This document shows positions 7,665 to 16,280 of a stretch of 64,000 bases of DNA, one piece after another; position 1 is the first letter of the stretch; every line of letters starts with the position of its first letter. Below the pieces are notes generated by a model, which did not search any database, was not told where the DNA came from, and saw only the letters and a program-made list of their open reading frames with translations. This DNA is from Qingrenia yutianensis (GTDB lineage: Bacteria; Bacillota; Clostridia; UMGS1810), in contig NZ_JACRTE010000001.1 of NCBI RefSeq assembly GCF_014385105.1, positions 186,001-250,000 of the forward strand, in the 5' to 3' direction. A program made the position numbers and the translations under genes.

Positions 7665-7697
7665 TCAAAAAAAGCCGATGCAAAATCGGCTTTTTGA
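7665..7697 (-). terminator. Terminator after the Wzz-like gene
   Basis: AAGCCGAT and ATCGGCTT arms (7672-7679 and 7685-7692). Read on the minus strand the hairpin is followed by a T-run of seven. Confidence 0.8.
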
Positions 7698-7714
7698 AAA
7701 TTCATATAAAATTA

Positions 7715-8407
7715 TCAGTCTGCAATCGACGGGATTTCTCCGAGAATATAGTAACTGTAATTTTCCGACAAGTCGTTCGACGATTTAATTCTTGTGTCTA
7801 TAAGTTCAAGAATAAATATAAGTCCAACACCCGCGAGTGCGCCCACAAGAGCGCCCAAAAGCGAGTTTCTGCCGATATTTCTCGGGAGATAATCACTTGA
7901 ATAGCTTGCGTGGTCAAGCGGTTTTATCGAACCGCCCTCAACAACCCATTCAATTTCTTCTTTTGCGAGCGAAATTACCGTTTCAAGGAGAATATATGAG
8001 GTTTTCGGCGAGTCGGATTTAACCGTGATTTCCAAAATTTCCGTTTCGTTGCGCGCCGCCATTGTAACCATACCTTTTAATTTTGCCGGCGAATAGGGGA
8101 GTTTTGAAACTTCTTTTACGTGTGAATAGAATTTGCTTGTGTTCAAAACCTCAACCGACGATTTCAAAAGTTCCTGTGATGTTACAATTTCATTAAGGCT
8201 GATCTCATCGGTCGGCCTTTGCTGATTGGTTTTGTTAACGTTGCTTATGTAGAGCGTTCCCACAGACTGATAAACGGGTTTTGAAACGTAATACGAAAAA
8301 ATATACATTGCCGAACCGCCGATTATCATACAGCAGGCAACAATCCACCAGCGCTGAAGAGCCATATTGATTATGTCAAAAATGCTGTATTCCTTATTTG
8401 TATTCAA
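7715..8407 (-). CDS. Wzz/YveK-like polysaccharide chain-length protein
   Basis: 230 residues with the polysaccharide co-polymerase layout: a short cytoplasmic N-terminus (YSIFDIINMALQRWW), TM1 at about residues 18-40, a mostly helical extracellular region, then TM2 at about 182-205 (SLLGALVGALAGVGLIFILEL), followed by the typical short tail with IDTRIKSSNDL. Such proteins set chain length in exopolysaccharide or capsule export, usually with a tyrosine kinase and glycosyltransferases. None of these neighbours is present, so it is an orphan here. The start is a TTG at 8407 with AAGGAG 11 bases upstream. Confidence 0.82.
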   Translation of the reverse strand: MNTNKEYSIFDIINMALQRWWIVACCMIIGGSAMYIFSYYVSKPVYQSVGTLYISNVNKTNQQRPTDEISLNEIVTSQELLKSSVEVLNTSKFYSHVKEVSKLPYSPAKLKGMVTMAARNETEILEITVKSDSPKTSYILLETVISLAKEEIEWVVEGGSIKPLDHASYSSDYLPRNIGRNSLLGALVGALAGVGLIFILELIDTRIKSSNDLSENYSYYILGEIPSIAD

Positions 8408-8508
8408 AAAAAGACACTCCTTAATAACTTAGTAAGTTTATAATAACACAAAAAAGTGCAAAAGTCTACAATTTTTATGAAATTATTATGAATAAATTTT
8501 AAATTTGG

Positions 8509-8537
8509 TTGACTTTAATAAAAAAATGAGTTATCAT
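8509..8537 (+). promoter_or_regulatory. Promoter of the sugar isomerase-like gene
   Basis: TTGACT (8509-8514), 17-base spacer, TATCAT (8532-8537); 43 bases before the ATG. Confidence 0.7.
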
Positions 8538-8580
8538 AACTTTAAATCAATGTACTTTTAAAATTACGGAGGATAAAAAT

Positions 8581-9546
8581 ATGAAACTTGGTGTGTTTTC
8601 ACCTGTGTTTAACAACAGAACGCTCGAAGAAGCGCTTGAATTTATGAAAGAGCACGGCGGTCAGGCTATTGAGCTTGGGACGGGCGGTTTTCCCGGCACG
8701 GCGCATATCAATCCCGATGAGCTTTTGGCAGATGAGAAAAAACTTAACGATACACTTGACCTTTTGAAAAAATACGATATTGAAATCGCGGCATTCAGCT
8801 GTCACGGCAATCCCGTGCACCCCGATAAGGAAATCGCGGCAAAATTCCACTCGGATTTTGAGAAAACCTGCAAGCTTGCTCAAAAAGCAAACGTACATAC
8901 AATAGTTACGTTTTCGGGTTGTCCCGGCGGAAGCAAGGACGACAAGACACCCAACTGGGTTACATGTCCTTGGCCGAACGATTTTTCGGATATATTAAAA
9001 TATCAGTGGGACGAAGTGCTTATTCCGTATTGGAAAAAAGCGGCGGAATATGCAAAGCAGTACGGCATTGAAAAAATCGCGTTTGAAATGCACCCCGGTT
9101 TTTGCGTATACAACCCTGCAACGCTTTTGAAACTCCGCGAGGCGGTGGGCGATATTATCGGCGCAAACTTTGATCCGAGCCATCTTATCTGGCAGGGAAT
9201 TGACCCTGTTTATGCGATAAGAGCGCTCAAAGGCGCAATTTATCATTTCCACGCGAAAGACACGAAAATCGACCCGATTAACACAAAAACAAACGGCGTT
9301 CTCGATACAAAATCGTACGCGGACGAAATCAACCGTTCGTGGATTTTCCGTTCGGTGGGCTACGGCAACGATTACGCGTACTGGAAAGATATGATAAGCG
9401 CACTCCGTCTTTGCGGTTACGACGGCGTTATCAGCATTGAGCACGAGGACAGCCTTATGACACCTGACGAGGGACTTATCAAGGCTATGGATTTCCTCAA
9501 AGATGTTTTGATTTACGAGTCCAAGGGCGATATGTGGTGGATTTAG
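8581..9546 (+). CDS. Sugar phosphate isomerase/epimerase (xylose isomerase-like TIM barrel)
   Basis: 321 residues of the AP-endonuclease-2/IolE superfamily. The barrel's conserved metal-site segments are visible in order: AIELGTGGF, FSCHGNPVHP, IAFEMHPGFCVYNP (metal Glu), GANFDPSHLIWQG (Asp and His), YHFHAKDTKID, and VISIEHEDSLM (last Glu). Relatives act on inositol or ketose derivatives in sugar catabolism, and the PSHLIWQG..DPV pattern is common in enzymes annotated this way. No linked sugar transporter or kinase is present, so the substrate is unknown. It has its own promoter, and the next gene follows after 20 bases, probably co-transcribed. Confidence 0.88.
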   Translation: MKLGVFSPVFNNRTLEEALEFMKEHGGQAIELGTGGFPGTAHINPDELLADEKKLNDTLDLLKKYDIEIAAFSCHGNPVHPDKEIAAKFHSDFEKTCKLAQKANVHTIVTFSGCPGGSKDDKTPNWVTCPWPNDFSDILKYQWDEVLIPYWKKAAEYAKQYGIEKIAFEMHPGFCVYNPATLLKLREAVGDIIGANFDPSHLIWQGIDPVYAIRALKGAIYHFHAKDTKIDPINTKTNGVLDTKSYADEINRSWIFRSVGYGNDYAYWKDMISALRLCGYDGVISIEHEDSLMTPDEGLIKAMDFLKDVLIYESKGDMWWI

Positions 9547-9566
9547 TTTTTTAAAAGGAGAAAAAT

Positions 9567-10232
9567 ATGGCAGACCATATGATAAAATTGAGCGAAGTGC
9601 CGAAAGGTCAAAAATGGCAGTATTTGTGGGATTATTACCGATTTCCCGCACTTGCGGCTGTTATTGGGCTTATACTTGTAATTTCGCTTGTAAAAACAAT
9701 ATTTTTCACACCAAAGGCAGACGTCGGCATTATTTTCACAACCGAATTGGGCCTTTCGGACAGCGAGGGCGAAAAGTTTGACAAAGCCGTAAACGACGCG
9801 CTTGAAGATTATAACGGCGACGGCAAAAAACTTGCCGATACGACGCGTCTTGCGTACAGCGAAACGAGCGCGCAGTCCGACCCGCAGTATGCGCAGGCGG
9901 TGCTTACGAAAATAAACGTCGAACTTGCGGCGGGCAACGATATTTTGCAGATTTGCGATGATAAGCTTTATCCGACGTATGAGGGCAACGGCTGTCTGGC
10001 AACTTATAAGGTTTTTAAAGATTTCGGCGTTGATATCAAGCATACGGACGACAGCGAAATTGTTAAAATTCCGTTTTCCGAAATAAAGGCATTTGCGGAT
10101 ATTAAATCTGCAAACGGCGCGGAAATGTATCTTACCGTCCGTCCGCCTATGGAAAAATGGTACACTAACGAAAAACAGCGAAAAAATTATACCAACCAGC
10201 TCAAATTTATTGCAAAACTTGTAAATGAATAA
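9567..10232 (+). CDS. Membrane-anchored protein of unknown function
   Basis: 221 residues that I do not recognise. A short cytoplasmic N-terminus containing KWQYLWDYYRFP leads into one membrane span (about residues 28-46, ALAAVIGLILVISLVKTIFF). The rest, about 170 residues, is soluble and presumably outside the cell, without a recognisable motif or Cys pairs. Aromatic YxxDYY-then-TM starts occur in many small clostridial membrane proteins. RBS AAAAGGAG precedes the ATG. It probably shares a transcript with the isomerase-like gene and ends at a bidirectional terminator. Confidence 0.75.
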   Translation: MADHMIKLSEVPKGQKWQYLWDYYRFPALAAVIGLILVISLVKTIFFTPKADVGIIFTTELGLSDSEGEKFDKAVNDALEDYNGDGKKLADTTRLAYSETSAQSDPQYAQAVLTKINVELAAGNDILQICDDKLYPTYEGNGCLATYKVFKDFGVDIKHTDDSEIVKIPFSEIKAFADIKSANGAEMYLTVRPPMEKWYTNEKQRKNYTNQLKFIAKLVNE

Positions 10233-10236
10233 ACGC

Positions 10237-10272
10237 AAAAACACAAGGAGTCAATGCCCCTTGTGTTTTTTA
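10237..10272. terminator. Bidirectional terminator between the membrane protein gene and feoB no. 1
   Basis: ACACAAGG (10241-10248) and CCTTGTGT (10259-10266) with AAAAA before and TTTTT after. Confidence 0.85.
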
Positions 10273-10273
10273 T

Positions 10274-12406
10274 TTAACACACAAATTTCATTACAAAAGC
10301 AACCAGCATACAACACAAAATTCCCAAAAGAGTGGGGAGCAAAACGGAAATCACCGTCCATTTTATGCTCTGTGTTTCCTTTTTTATTGTCAGCACGGTG
10401 GTGGAACACGGCCAGTGGAAAAGCGAGAAAATCATTGTGCACATTGCGGTTGTCATATTCCAGCCGTTTGATACAAAAAGTTCTTTTACCGCGGTTAGAT
10501 TGCCCGTGTCCGAAAGCACCCCCGACGCGGTGTATGCCATAATTACAATCGGAATTACAATTTCGTTTGCCGGAAATCCGAGTATAAACGCGATTAAAAT
10601 TACACCGTCAAGCCCCATAAGACGCGCAAACGGGTCGAGAAAATCCGAACATATTTTAAGAATACTTGCATCGCCGACGATGATATTTGCCGCAAGATAT
10701 ATTATAATTCCGGCAGGTGCGGCAACCGCGGCTGCACGCCCGAGAACAAAGAGCGTTCTGTCGAACACCGACCGAACAATCACTTTGCCGATTTGCGGTT
10801 TGCGGTACGGCGGAAGTTCGAGCGTAAAGGACGACGGCACACCTTTTAACACGGTTTTTGATAATATAAACGTTGACAAAAATGTAAAACCTATTCCTGC
10901 GAGTATCAGCGCCGTCAAAAACAGTGCGGACGTAAGCGACGTGAGCGTTTTCGTCTGCGTTCCTATAAAAAACATTGTGATTATCGAAATCAGCGTCGGA
11001 AACCGTCCGTTGCACGGCACAAGACTGTTTGTTATGACCGCAAGCAGTCTTTCGCGTTCCGAGTCGATTATTCTGCACCCGACAACGCCTGCCGCATTGC
11101 ACCCGAATCCCATACACATTGTAAGTGCCTGTTTTCCGCACGCACAGCATTTTTTAAACGGTTTGTCAAGGTTATATGCAATTCTCGGCAGATACCCGAA
11201 ATCCTCCAGGAGCGTGAACAGCGGAAAAAATATCGCCATAGGAGGGAGCATTACCGAAACAATCCACGCGAGAGTGCGGTATGCTCCGAGAACAAGCAAA
11301 TTGCAAAAATACTGCGGTATTTTTATAAACTTAAAAAAGCCCATCAGTTTATCTTCAAACGAAAACAAAAGGTTGGAAAGCAGGCGCGACGGGTAGTTTG
11401 CACCGCTGACGGTGAGGTAAAACACCAGCGCGACGAGCAAAAGCATTGCAAGGTATCCCGAAACCTTTCCCGTTAGAATTTTGTCGGTTCTGCGGTCAAA
11501 ATCGGAGTATTTTTCATTTTTATATGTAACAGCATCCTTGCATATTTTTTCGCTTTGCGAAAGAATTGCCGAAACGGTCATATCTTTCAGTTTATTGCGG
11601 GATATTTTATTGTCCGAAAGGTATTCTTCGGCGGATTTTACCGCCGATAAAATATCGGTATGCGACAAAATATCGTCCTCTGCAAATTTTGAAAATTCGT
11701 TTATCAGCGCGCTGTCATTGTCGAGCAGACGGAGCGCGAGCCATCGGCAGTTTATTATGTTTTTGTAATGCTTTTTTAAAACGGGTTCTAAAATTTCTAT
11801 CGCGTTTTCGATTTTCTCATCATATTTTATTTTATGTGCGCCGTCACACTTTTTAAAATTTTCAATTTCTTTGACAAGCGCGGAAAGCGTCTTTTTCTTT
11901 CGTGCCGACACGCCGACGACGGGAACGCCGAGCTTGTTTTTCAGCATTTGCAGGTCGATTTTTATGTTTTTTCGCTTTGCCTCGTCCATAAGATTGACGC
12001 AGATGATTACATTTTTTGAGATTTCCATTGTCTGGATAGCAAGGTTTAAATTTCGCTCAAGGCACGTCGCGTCACACACAACTATAACAGCGTCAACACC
12101 GCCGAAACAGATGAAATTTCGGGCGACTTCCTCCTCTTGAGAGTGTGCCATAAGCGAGTATGTGCCGGGAATATCCGCAAGAATAACGGTGCCGTTTTTT
12201 GTTTTAAATTCGCCCTGTGCGTTTGTGACGGTTTTGCCGGGCCAGTTTCCCGTGTGCTGGTTCATACCGGTGAGTGCGTTAAATACCGTGCTTTTTCCGA
12301 CGTTCGGGTTGCCTGCAAGGGCAATCAGCAAATCACCCGCGTTTTTTCGTTTTACGGCAGTGTCCGATGATACACTGCTTCCCGTTGAAGATGAAGTAAG
12401 ACCCAT
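10274..12406 (-). CDS. feoB: Ferrous iron transporter FeoB (copy 1)
   Basis: 710 residues. The N-terminal G domain has G1 GNPNVGKST, the FeoB-type NQHTGNWPGKTV switch, G3 DIPGTYSL and G4 NLMD. A helical GDI-like domain (about residues 185-290) precedes the membrane core. The core includes the paired gate motifs LPRIAYNLDKPF-containing segment, GFGCNAAGVVGCRII and NSLVPCNGRFP, and a second half with FPANEIVIPI. It imports Fe2+ with FeoA. About 20 Ser/Thr-rich residues precede the G domain. feoA lies 3 bases upstream in the same operon. Compared with copy 2 it lacks the long extracellular loop insertion. Confidence 0.95.
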   Translation of the reverse strand: MGLTSSSTGSSVSSDTAVKRKNAGDLLIALAGNPNVGKSTVFNALTGMNQHTGNWPGKTVTNAQGEFKTKNGTVILADIPGTYSLMAHSQEEEVARNFICFGGVDAVIVVCDATCLERNLNLAIQTMEISKNVIICVNLMDEAKRKNIKIDLQMLKNKLGVPVVGVSARKKKTLSALVKEIENFKKCDGAHKIKYDEKIENAIEILEPVLKKHYKNIINCRWLALRLLDNDSALINEFSKFAEDDILSHTDILSAVKSAEEYLSDNKISRNKLKDMTVSAILSQSEKICKDAVTYKNEKYSDFDRRTDKILTGKVSGYLAMLLLVALVFYLTVSGANYPSRLLSNLLFSFEDKLMGFFKFIKIPQYFCNLLVLGAYRTLAWIVSVMLPPMAIFFPLFTLLEDFGYLPRIAYNLDKPFKKCCACGKQALTMCMGFGCNAAGVVGCRIIDSERERLLAVITNSLVPCNGRFPTLISIITMFFIGTQTKTLTSLTSALFLTALILAGIGFTFLSTFILSKTVLKGVPSSFTLELPPYRKPQIGKVIVRSVFDRTLFVLGRAAAVAAPAGIIIYLAANIIVGDASILKICSDFLDPFARLMGLDGVILIAFILGFPANEIVIPIVIMAYTASGVLSDTGNLTAVKELFVSNGWNMTTAMCTMIFSLFHWPCSTTVLTIKKETQSIKWTVISVLLPTLLGILCCMLVAFVMKFVC

Positions 12407-12409
12407 TTT

Positions 12410-12652
12410 TTACCCCTCCCCGAAAATATTTTTTATAAGCACACCCTCGCAGTCCTCCGAACGAATGGCGATAACCGCACCGCGGATAAGAAATGCTTTA
12501 GGATCGCCCGAGGGACTTTTGCCGATACATTCAACTTTTGTGTTGCCTATAAGACCTATATCGAGAAGCCTTCGGCGTATGCTTCCGCTTGAATTTAATT
12601 CGTCAACCGTCGCAGACTGTCCGACTTTTAAATCATTCAATGAATATGCCAT
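12410..12652 (-). CDS. feoA: FeoA family protein (copy 1)
   Basis: 80-residue SH3-like protein: the family hallmarks RRRLLDIGLIGNTKVECIGKSP and the final RGAVIAIRSEDC are present. FeoA supports FeoB at the cytoplasmic face. A longer reading frame begins at 12751, but the ATG at 12652 follows GGAAAGAGG, and starting upstream would place the coding region over the promoter. feoB begins 3 bases after the stop. Confidence 0.93.
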   Translation of the reverse strand: MAYSLNDLKVGQSATVDELNSSGSIRRRLLDIGLIGNTKVECIGKSPSGDPKAFLIRGAVIAIRSEDCEGVLIKNIFGEG

Positions 12653-12698
12653 ACCTATACCTCTTTCCTTTATCGGATTTTTGAGCGGATTTTCAGTT

Positions 12699-12727
12699 TT
12701 AATATATGGTATGTCATATATTTGCAA
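12699..12727 (-). promoter_or_regulatory. feoAB promoter (copy 1) overlapped by a 22-bp inverted repeat
   Basis: On the minus strand TTGCAA (12722-12727), 17 bases, TATTAA (12699-12704). Between and overlapping them is the perfect inverted repeat AATATATG-N6-CATATATT (12701-12722), placed where a repressor would block polymerase. A metal-dependent repressor is the natural candidate. Confidence 0.6.
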
Positions 12728-12734
12728 AATGCTA

Positions 12735-12762
12735 CAAAAAAGCACATACATATGTATGTGCC
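12735..12762 (-). terminator. Terminator of the recJ-to-dGTPase operon
   Basis: Perfect palindrome GCACATACATATGTATGTGC (12742-12761); read on the minus strand it is followed by TTTTTT. It separates the dGTPase gene from feoA. Confidence 0.85.
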
Positions 12763-12774
12763 AAAAATTTATAT

Positions 12775-13956
12775 TTAAAAATAAGGTTTATAATGAATTG
12801 TTGTATCGTTTGGAAAATAATATTCAAAAATATCCACAAAATAATCGTCCGTCATACTTGCGATAAAATCGGTCACAATGTCGTCGGGCGGAGTGTCAAT
12901 ATAATTTTCGCCGCCGTAATATTTGCGGTTTTGGTTGACAAAATCAATATGATGTTTGTAAACAAGCGTGTTTTTGTCACCGCTTTTCAAATCGTGCAAA
13001 AGCTTAAAATAAAGCTTTTCAAACATCGGCGCGATTATTTTTTCGTTTATATCGGCAACCCGATTGTTGAGGTAAATATAATTGTAATTGTCGTTTTTGC
13101 TTTTTGAAAGTTCGGCAAAAATGTCCTTGTCGATTTTTATGTAATCCTTGCCGTAGCTGTTTTCGATAATACTTACAATCATATTGTTGATAATCGCCGC
13201 GTTGAAATTCCCCAAAATTCCGCCGTCAAAAACCGCGTCGTTCGGTATGACGTCGGCTTTTACCGCGTCCTGCCTGTCCTTGCCGACGTACGCGATAATG
13301 TCGCAAATACGCACAACACATCCCTCCAAAGTGGCAGGAGTGAGATGAACGGAATAATCTTTTTCTGTATAACATTTTTCAACGTTTTTATCAAATTCGT
13401 TAAAGGTTTTAAGATTTGACGGGTGATATTCATCACATTCCACCTCGCCGTTGTGACACAAAATTCCGTCCAGCGTTTGCAGTGAAATGTTGTAGGCAAA
13501 AATCTTGTCAAGCACGCGTACGCTGTGAAGATTGTGACAAAAATACCGCGAGGTTTGCGCGTGATAAATTTTGCTTAAAAACTTTTCGCCCGCGTGGCCG
13601 AAAGGAGTGTGACCTATATCATGACCGAGCGAAATTGCTTCGATAAGGTCAAGGTCAAGTTCCAAAATTCTGCCGATGTTGCGCGCAATGCGCGACACAA
13701 GCTGAACATGCAGAGAACGGCGCGTCAAATCGTCATTTTTGTAAAGCGAAAATACCTGTGTTTTGTCGCAGTATCGGTTGTAATACGGCGAATGAAGAAT
13801 TTTTTCAACGTCGCGCACATATGCCGGGCGCCACACGCTTGCAATGTCGTGCGACGGATTCCGTCTTATTTCACCCGATGATTTATAGTGCAAATCGTGC
13901 ACGATTTTTTCGGTAAGTTCTTTTGAAAGTGACAAATATTCTGTTTTTCTTTTCAT
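12775..13956 (-). CDS. dgt: Deoxyguanosinetriphosphate triphosphohydrolase-like protein (HD domain)
   Basis: 393 residues of the HD phosphohydrolase superfamily, dGTPase branch. The N-terminal RRNPSHDIASVWRPAYVRD matches the segment before the HD core. RRSLHVQLVSRIARNI carries the first metal His, ISLGHDIGHTPFGHAGEKFL carries the HD pair plus the family's GHTPFGHxGE motif, and CDIIAYVGKD carries the distal Asp. These enzymes cleave dNTPs to nucleoside and tripolyphosphate, limiting dNTP pools. It is the last gene of a minus-strand operon rich in DNA and nucleotide functions. Length is at the shorter end of the family. Confidence 0.88.
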   Translation of the reverse strand: MKRKTEYLSLSKELTEKIVHDLHYKSSGEIRRNPSHDIASVWRPAYVRDVEKILHSPYYNRYCDKTQVFSLYKNDDLTRRSLHVQLVSRIARNIGRILELDLDLIEAISLGHDIGHTPFGHAGEKFLSKIYHAQTSRYFCHNLHSVRVLDKIFAYNISLQTLDGILCHNGEVECDEYHPSNLKTFNEFDKNVEKCYTEKDYSVHLTPATLEGCVVRICDIIAYVGKDRQDAVKADVIPNDAVFDGGILGNFNAAIINNMIVSIIENSYGKDYIKIDKDIFAELSKSKNDNYNYIYLNNRVADINEKIIAPMFEKLYFKLLHDLKSGDKNTLVYKHHIDFVNQNRKYYGGENYIDTPPDDIVTDFIASMTDDYFVDIFEYYFPNDTTIHYKPYF

Positions 13957-13980
13957 CTTATCACCGCCGTTTTTGTGAAT

Positions 13981-14145
13981 TTATTCATCATATACCGTAC
14001 ATACAGGCTCGGTATCTTCGGAGATATACACCGCCGTCGGGCCGTCCGCACCGCCGATTATGCCTATTGACGAGGCGTAGGGCAGGGGAGTTGAATTTAT
14101 TAAAACCGTGAGCGCCAATATGAGCGCCGATTGTGAAATTAACAT
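13981..14145 (-). CDS. 54-residue membrane microprotein with IGGADGPT motif
   Basis: Chosen start ATG at 14145 has AAGGAG 7 bases upstream; a longer frame from 14202 would overlap topB. The protein has one hydrophobic segment (about residues 5-18), a short linker, then SIGIIGGADGPTAVYIS (about 26-42) and an acidic tail EDTEPVCTVYDE. IGGADGPT is the signature of the beta subunit of Na+-translocating decarboxylases (OadB/MmdB/GcdB), where it lies in a membrane region with a Na+-binding Asp. Here it is isolated from the rest of that protein. The gene sits between topB (19 bases away) and dgt (24 bases away) in one operon. Function is unknown. Confidence 0.65.
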   Translation of the reverse strand: MLISQSALILALTVLINSTPLPYASSIGIIGGADGPTAVYISEDTEPVCTVYDE

Positions 14146-14164
14146 AATAATTCTCCTTAATAAT

Positions 14165-16258
14165 CTAATCGTTAAAGTCAAACACTGCGCGCCCGTTTTC
14201 AAGCTTTAAATATCCCGAAAAGTTTTTGCCGTTTTTTGACACAAAATTTTCTATTTTGTATGTTTTTCCCGTTTTCAAAAGCTTTTTAACGTTGGAAAGT
14301 GAAATCACACGCTGACAAATAACGCCGTTTATAGAAAATTTGCATCCGTCTTTGTAGCCCGTACAGCCGTAGCCGAATCGCGTGCGGACAACATCTTTTC
14401 CGCAAACGGGGCATTTTCCCGCAATATCACCCAAAAATCCGTCGTCGGTGTCTTTTTCGGGCGGAAGTTTCTCGGCAAAAAACACGCTTTTAATTTCGTC
14501 CTGTGCCATTTTTACACTGTCCGAAATCATAATTTCACCGCGGTACACTTTTTTGAGTGCTTGTCCGAGCTGACTGGTTTTGTATTTATCCATACTGATG
14601 TTCATTCTCATAAGCGAATTTATAAGATTTCTGCCTGCGGGCAAAATGGTGTAAACGTCCTTTTTCAAAAGTATGTATTCGCTTTTCCGCGCGTTGTCGA
14701 TAATTCCCGTGCGCGTTGCCTCGGTACCGAGTTCCAGTCCCTCAAAAATAGCGCGGTAATCCTCGTCGTCGTTTTCGTCGCTTGACGCCTTGTCCTCTTT
14801 GAACGGATTTTTAAGATAATTATTTAGGGTTTCGATTGTATAGTGTTTCGGCGGTGTGGTTTCCTTTTCAACAGGTTCAAAATTAACCGCAAATTGGTCA
14901 CCCTTTTCAAGGTTCGGCAAAATTTTGTCCTTTTTTGTGTAATCGTCAAATTTTGTCCAGCCTTTTTGTGAAATAATTGTGCCTTTAAGCGCGAAATCTT
15001 CAAGATTTCCGACATTTATCTTAATTTCCGTTTTCTGCGCAATACATTCCTCGGCGCAGAAAACCGCGGCAAACCGACGCATAATTGTGCTGTAAACAAT
15101 AAATTCCTCGTCGGTGAGCGCTTCTTTTTTCGGAATTTTAAAAGTCGGAGTGAGGGCAGAGTGCGACTCGATTTTCTTGTCGTCGAAAATGGTTTTTTTA
15201 AACTTAAATTCAACGGGGTAGCCGATTTTTCTAACCTCGCCGATTATTTTTTTAATTTTGTCCTGTTCCGCCGTTGCAAGATACTCCGAGTTTGTTCTGG
15301 GGTAGGTGACAAAGCCTTTTTCGTAAAGCCCCTGAACGATGGCGAGGCTTTTGTCCATCGGCATTTTATACTTTTTACCTAAAACGTTTTGAAGTTTTGT
15401 AAGCGAAAAAAGTTTCGGAGGGGACAGAGTGTCTTTTTTCACTTTTTTGCCCGTCACAACCGCAGGAAATTTGTTGTATTCGGAGCATAGCGTTTTTGCT
15501 TTTTCAAGCGAGTTTTTGTCAAATTTCTGCTTGCTTGTAAGCTCTGTTTTTTCGCCGTTAACGTCTGTTTTGGACGAAATTGCATAATAAATATCGGGCA
15601 CAAAATTTTCTATCGCGGTGTCGCGGTCGTAAATCGCCTTTACAATCGGCACAATAACGCGTCCGACACGCAGAAGAGTGCCGGTTTTAAGCGTTGCATA
15701 GCGTGTTAAATTAACGCCGTAGAGCCAGTCGATATACGTTCGCGCAAAACCCTCGTTTGCAAGGTTGTTGTATTCGTCCTCGTCTTTCATTTCGTTTAAT
15801 GCTGAAATAATCGTTTCATTCGTCTGGTCGGGAAGCCAAAGACGTTTAAAGTTTTTTCCGCTTATGTTCGCATTGCCGACGATAATTCTTACGATAATTT
15901 CGCCCTCTCTGTCCGAGTCGCCGGCATTTATAACAGTGTCAACGTCCTCGCGTTCGCAAAGACGTTTTATTGTTTCAAACTGATTTCGCACACCCGTGTC
16001 GACCTTTTTGTTTTGGTCTTTTTTTAGTTCAAACTTAAATTTTTCGGGAAAACACGGCAGATTTTGCATAGTCCAACCGCGCGTGCCCTCGGGCGCGGGA
16101 TTGTACGTTTCAATGTCCGCAAGCGAAAAAAGATGTCCGAATGCCCAGGTTACGATATATCCGTTGCCCTCGTAATATCCGCCTTTTGTTTTCATATTGG
16201 TAATCGCCGACACGATATTGCGTGCAAGCGACGGTTTTTCTGCAATAATAACTTTCAT
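14165..16258 (-). CDS. topB: DNA topoisomerase III (type IA)
   Basis: 697 residues. The Toprim domain starts with MKVIIAEKPSLARNI and has NAGDSDREGEIIVR (acidic metal-binding DxD). The TopB-type LPDQTNETIISALNEM, domain LYGVNLTRYATLK and the catalytic region GFVTYPRTNSEYL (active-site Tyr) follow, then LGTEATRTGIID. A C-terminal CPVCGKDVVRTRFGYGCTGYKDGCKF zinc-ribbon-like element (positions about 620-646) is present. It relaxes negative supercoils and decatenates replication products. It is embedded in the minus-strand operon, 22 bases after the nucleoside kinase gene. Confidence 0.95.
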   Translation of the reverse strand: MKVIIAEKPSLARNIVSAITNMKTKGGYYEGNGYIVTWAFGHLFSLADIETYNPAPEGTRGWTMQNLPCFPEKFKFELKKDQNKKVDTGVRNQFETIKRLCEREDVDTVINAGDSDREGEIIVRIIVGNANISGKNFKRLWLPDQTNETIISALNEMKDEDEYNNLANEGFARTYIDWLYGVNLTRYATLKTGTLLRVGRVIVPIVKAIYDRDTAIENFVPDIYYAISSKTDVNGEKTELTSKQKFDKNSLEKAKTLCSEYNKFPAVVTGKKVKKDTLSPPKLFSLTKLQNVLGKKYKMPMDKSLAIVQGLYEKGFVTYPRTNSEYLATAEQDKIKKIIGEVRKIGYPVEFKFKKTIFDDKKIESHSALTPTFKIPKKEALTDEEFIVYSTIMRRFAAVFCAEECIAQKTEIKINVGNLEDFALKGTIISQKGWTKFDDYTKKDKILPNLEKGDQFAVNFEPVEKETTPPKHYTIETLNNYLKNPFKEDKASSDENDDEDYRAIFEGLELGTEATRTGIIDNARKSEYILLKKDVYTILPAGRNLINSLMRMNISMDKYKTSQLGQALKKVYRGEIMISDSVKMAQDEIKSVFFAEKLPPEKDTDDGFLGDIAGKCPVCGKDVVRTRFGYGCTGYKDGCKFSINGVICQRVISLSNVKKLLKTGKTYKIENFVSKNGKNFSGYLKLENGRAVFDFND

Positions 16259-16280
16259 CTTTTATAAATTTCCTTATGTT

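Noticed and set aside
8995..10244. Two long minus-strand frames opposite the isomerase-like and membrane protein genes
   Set aside because: Both are shadows of well-supported plus-strand genes and carry no recognisable motif.
10332..11396. 354-codon open frame on the plus strand
   Set aside because: Antisense to feoB copy 1, whose motifs are unambiguous; no ribosome site or protein features.
12742..12761. Palindrome GCACATACATATGTATGTGC as an operator of feoAB
   Set aside because: It is directly followed on the minus strand by a T-run and lies after the dGTPase gene, so a terminator explains it better.
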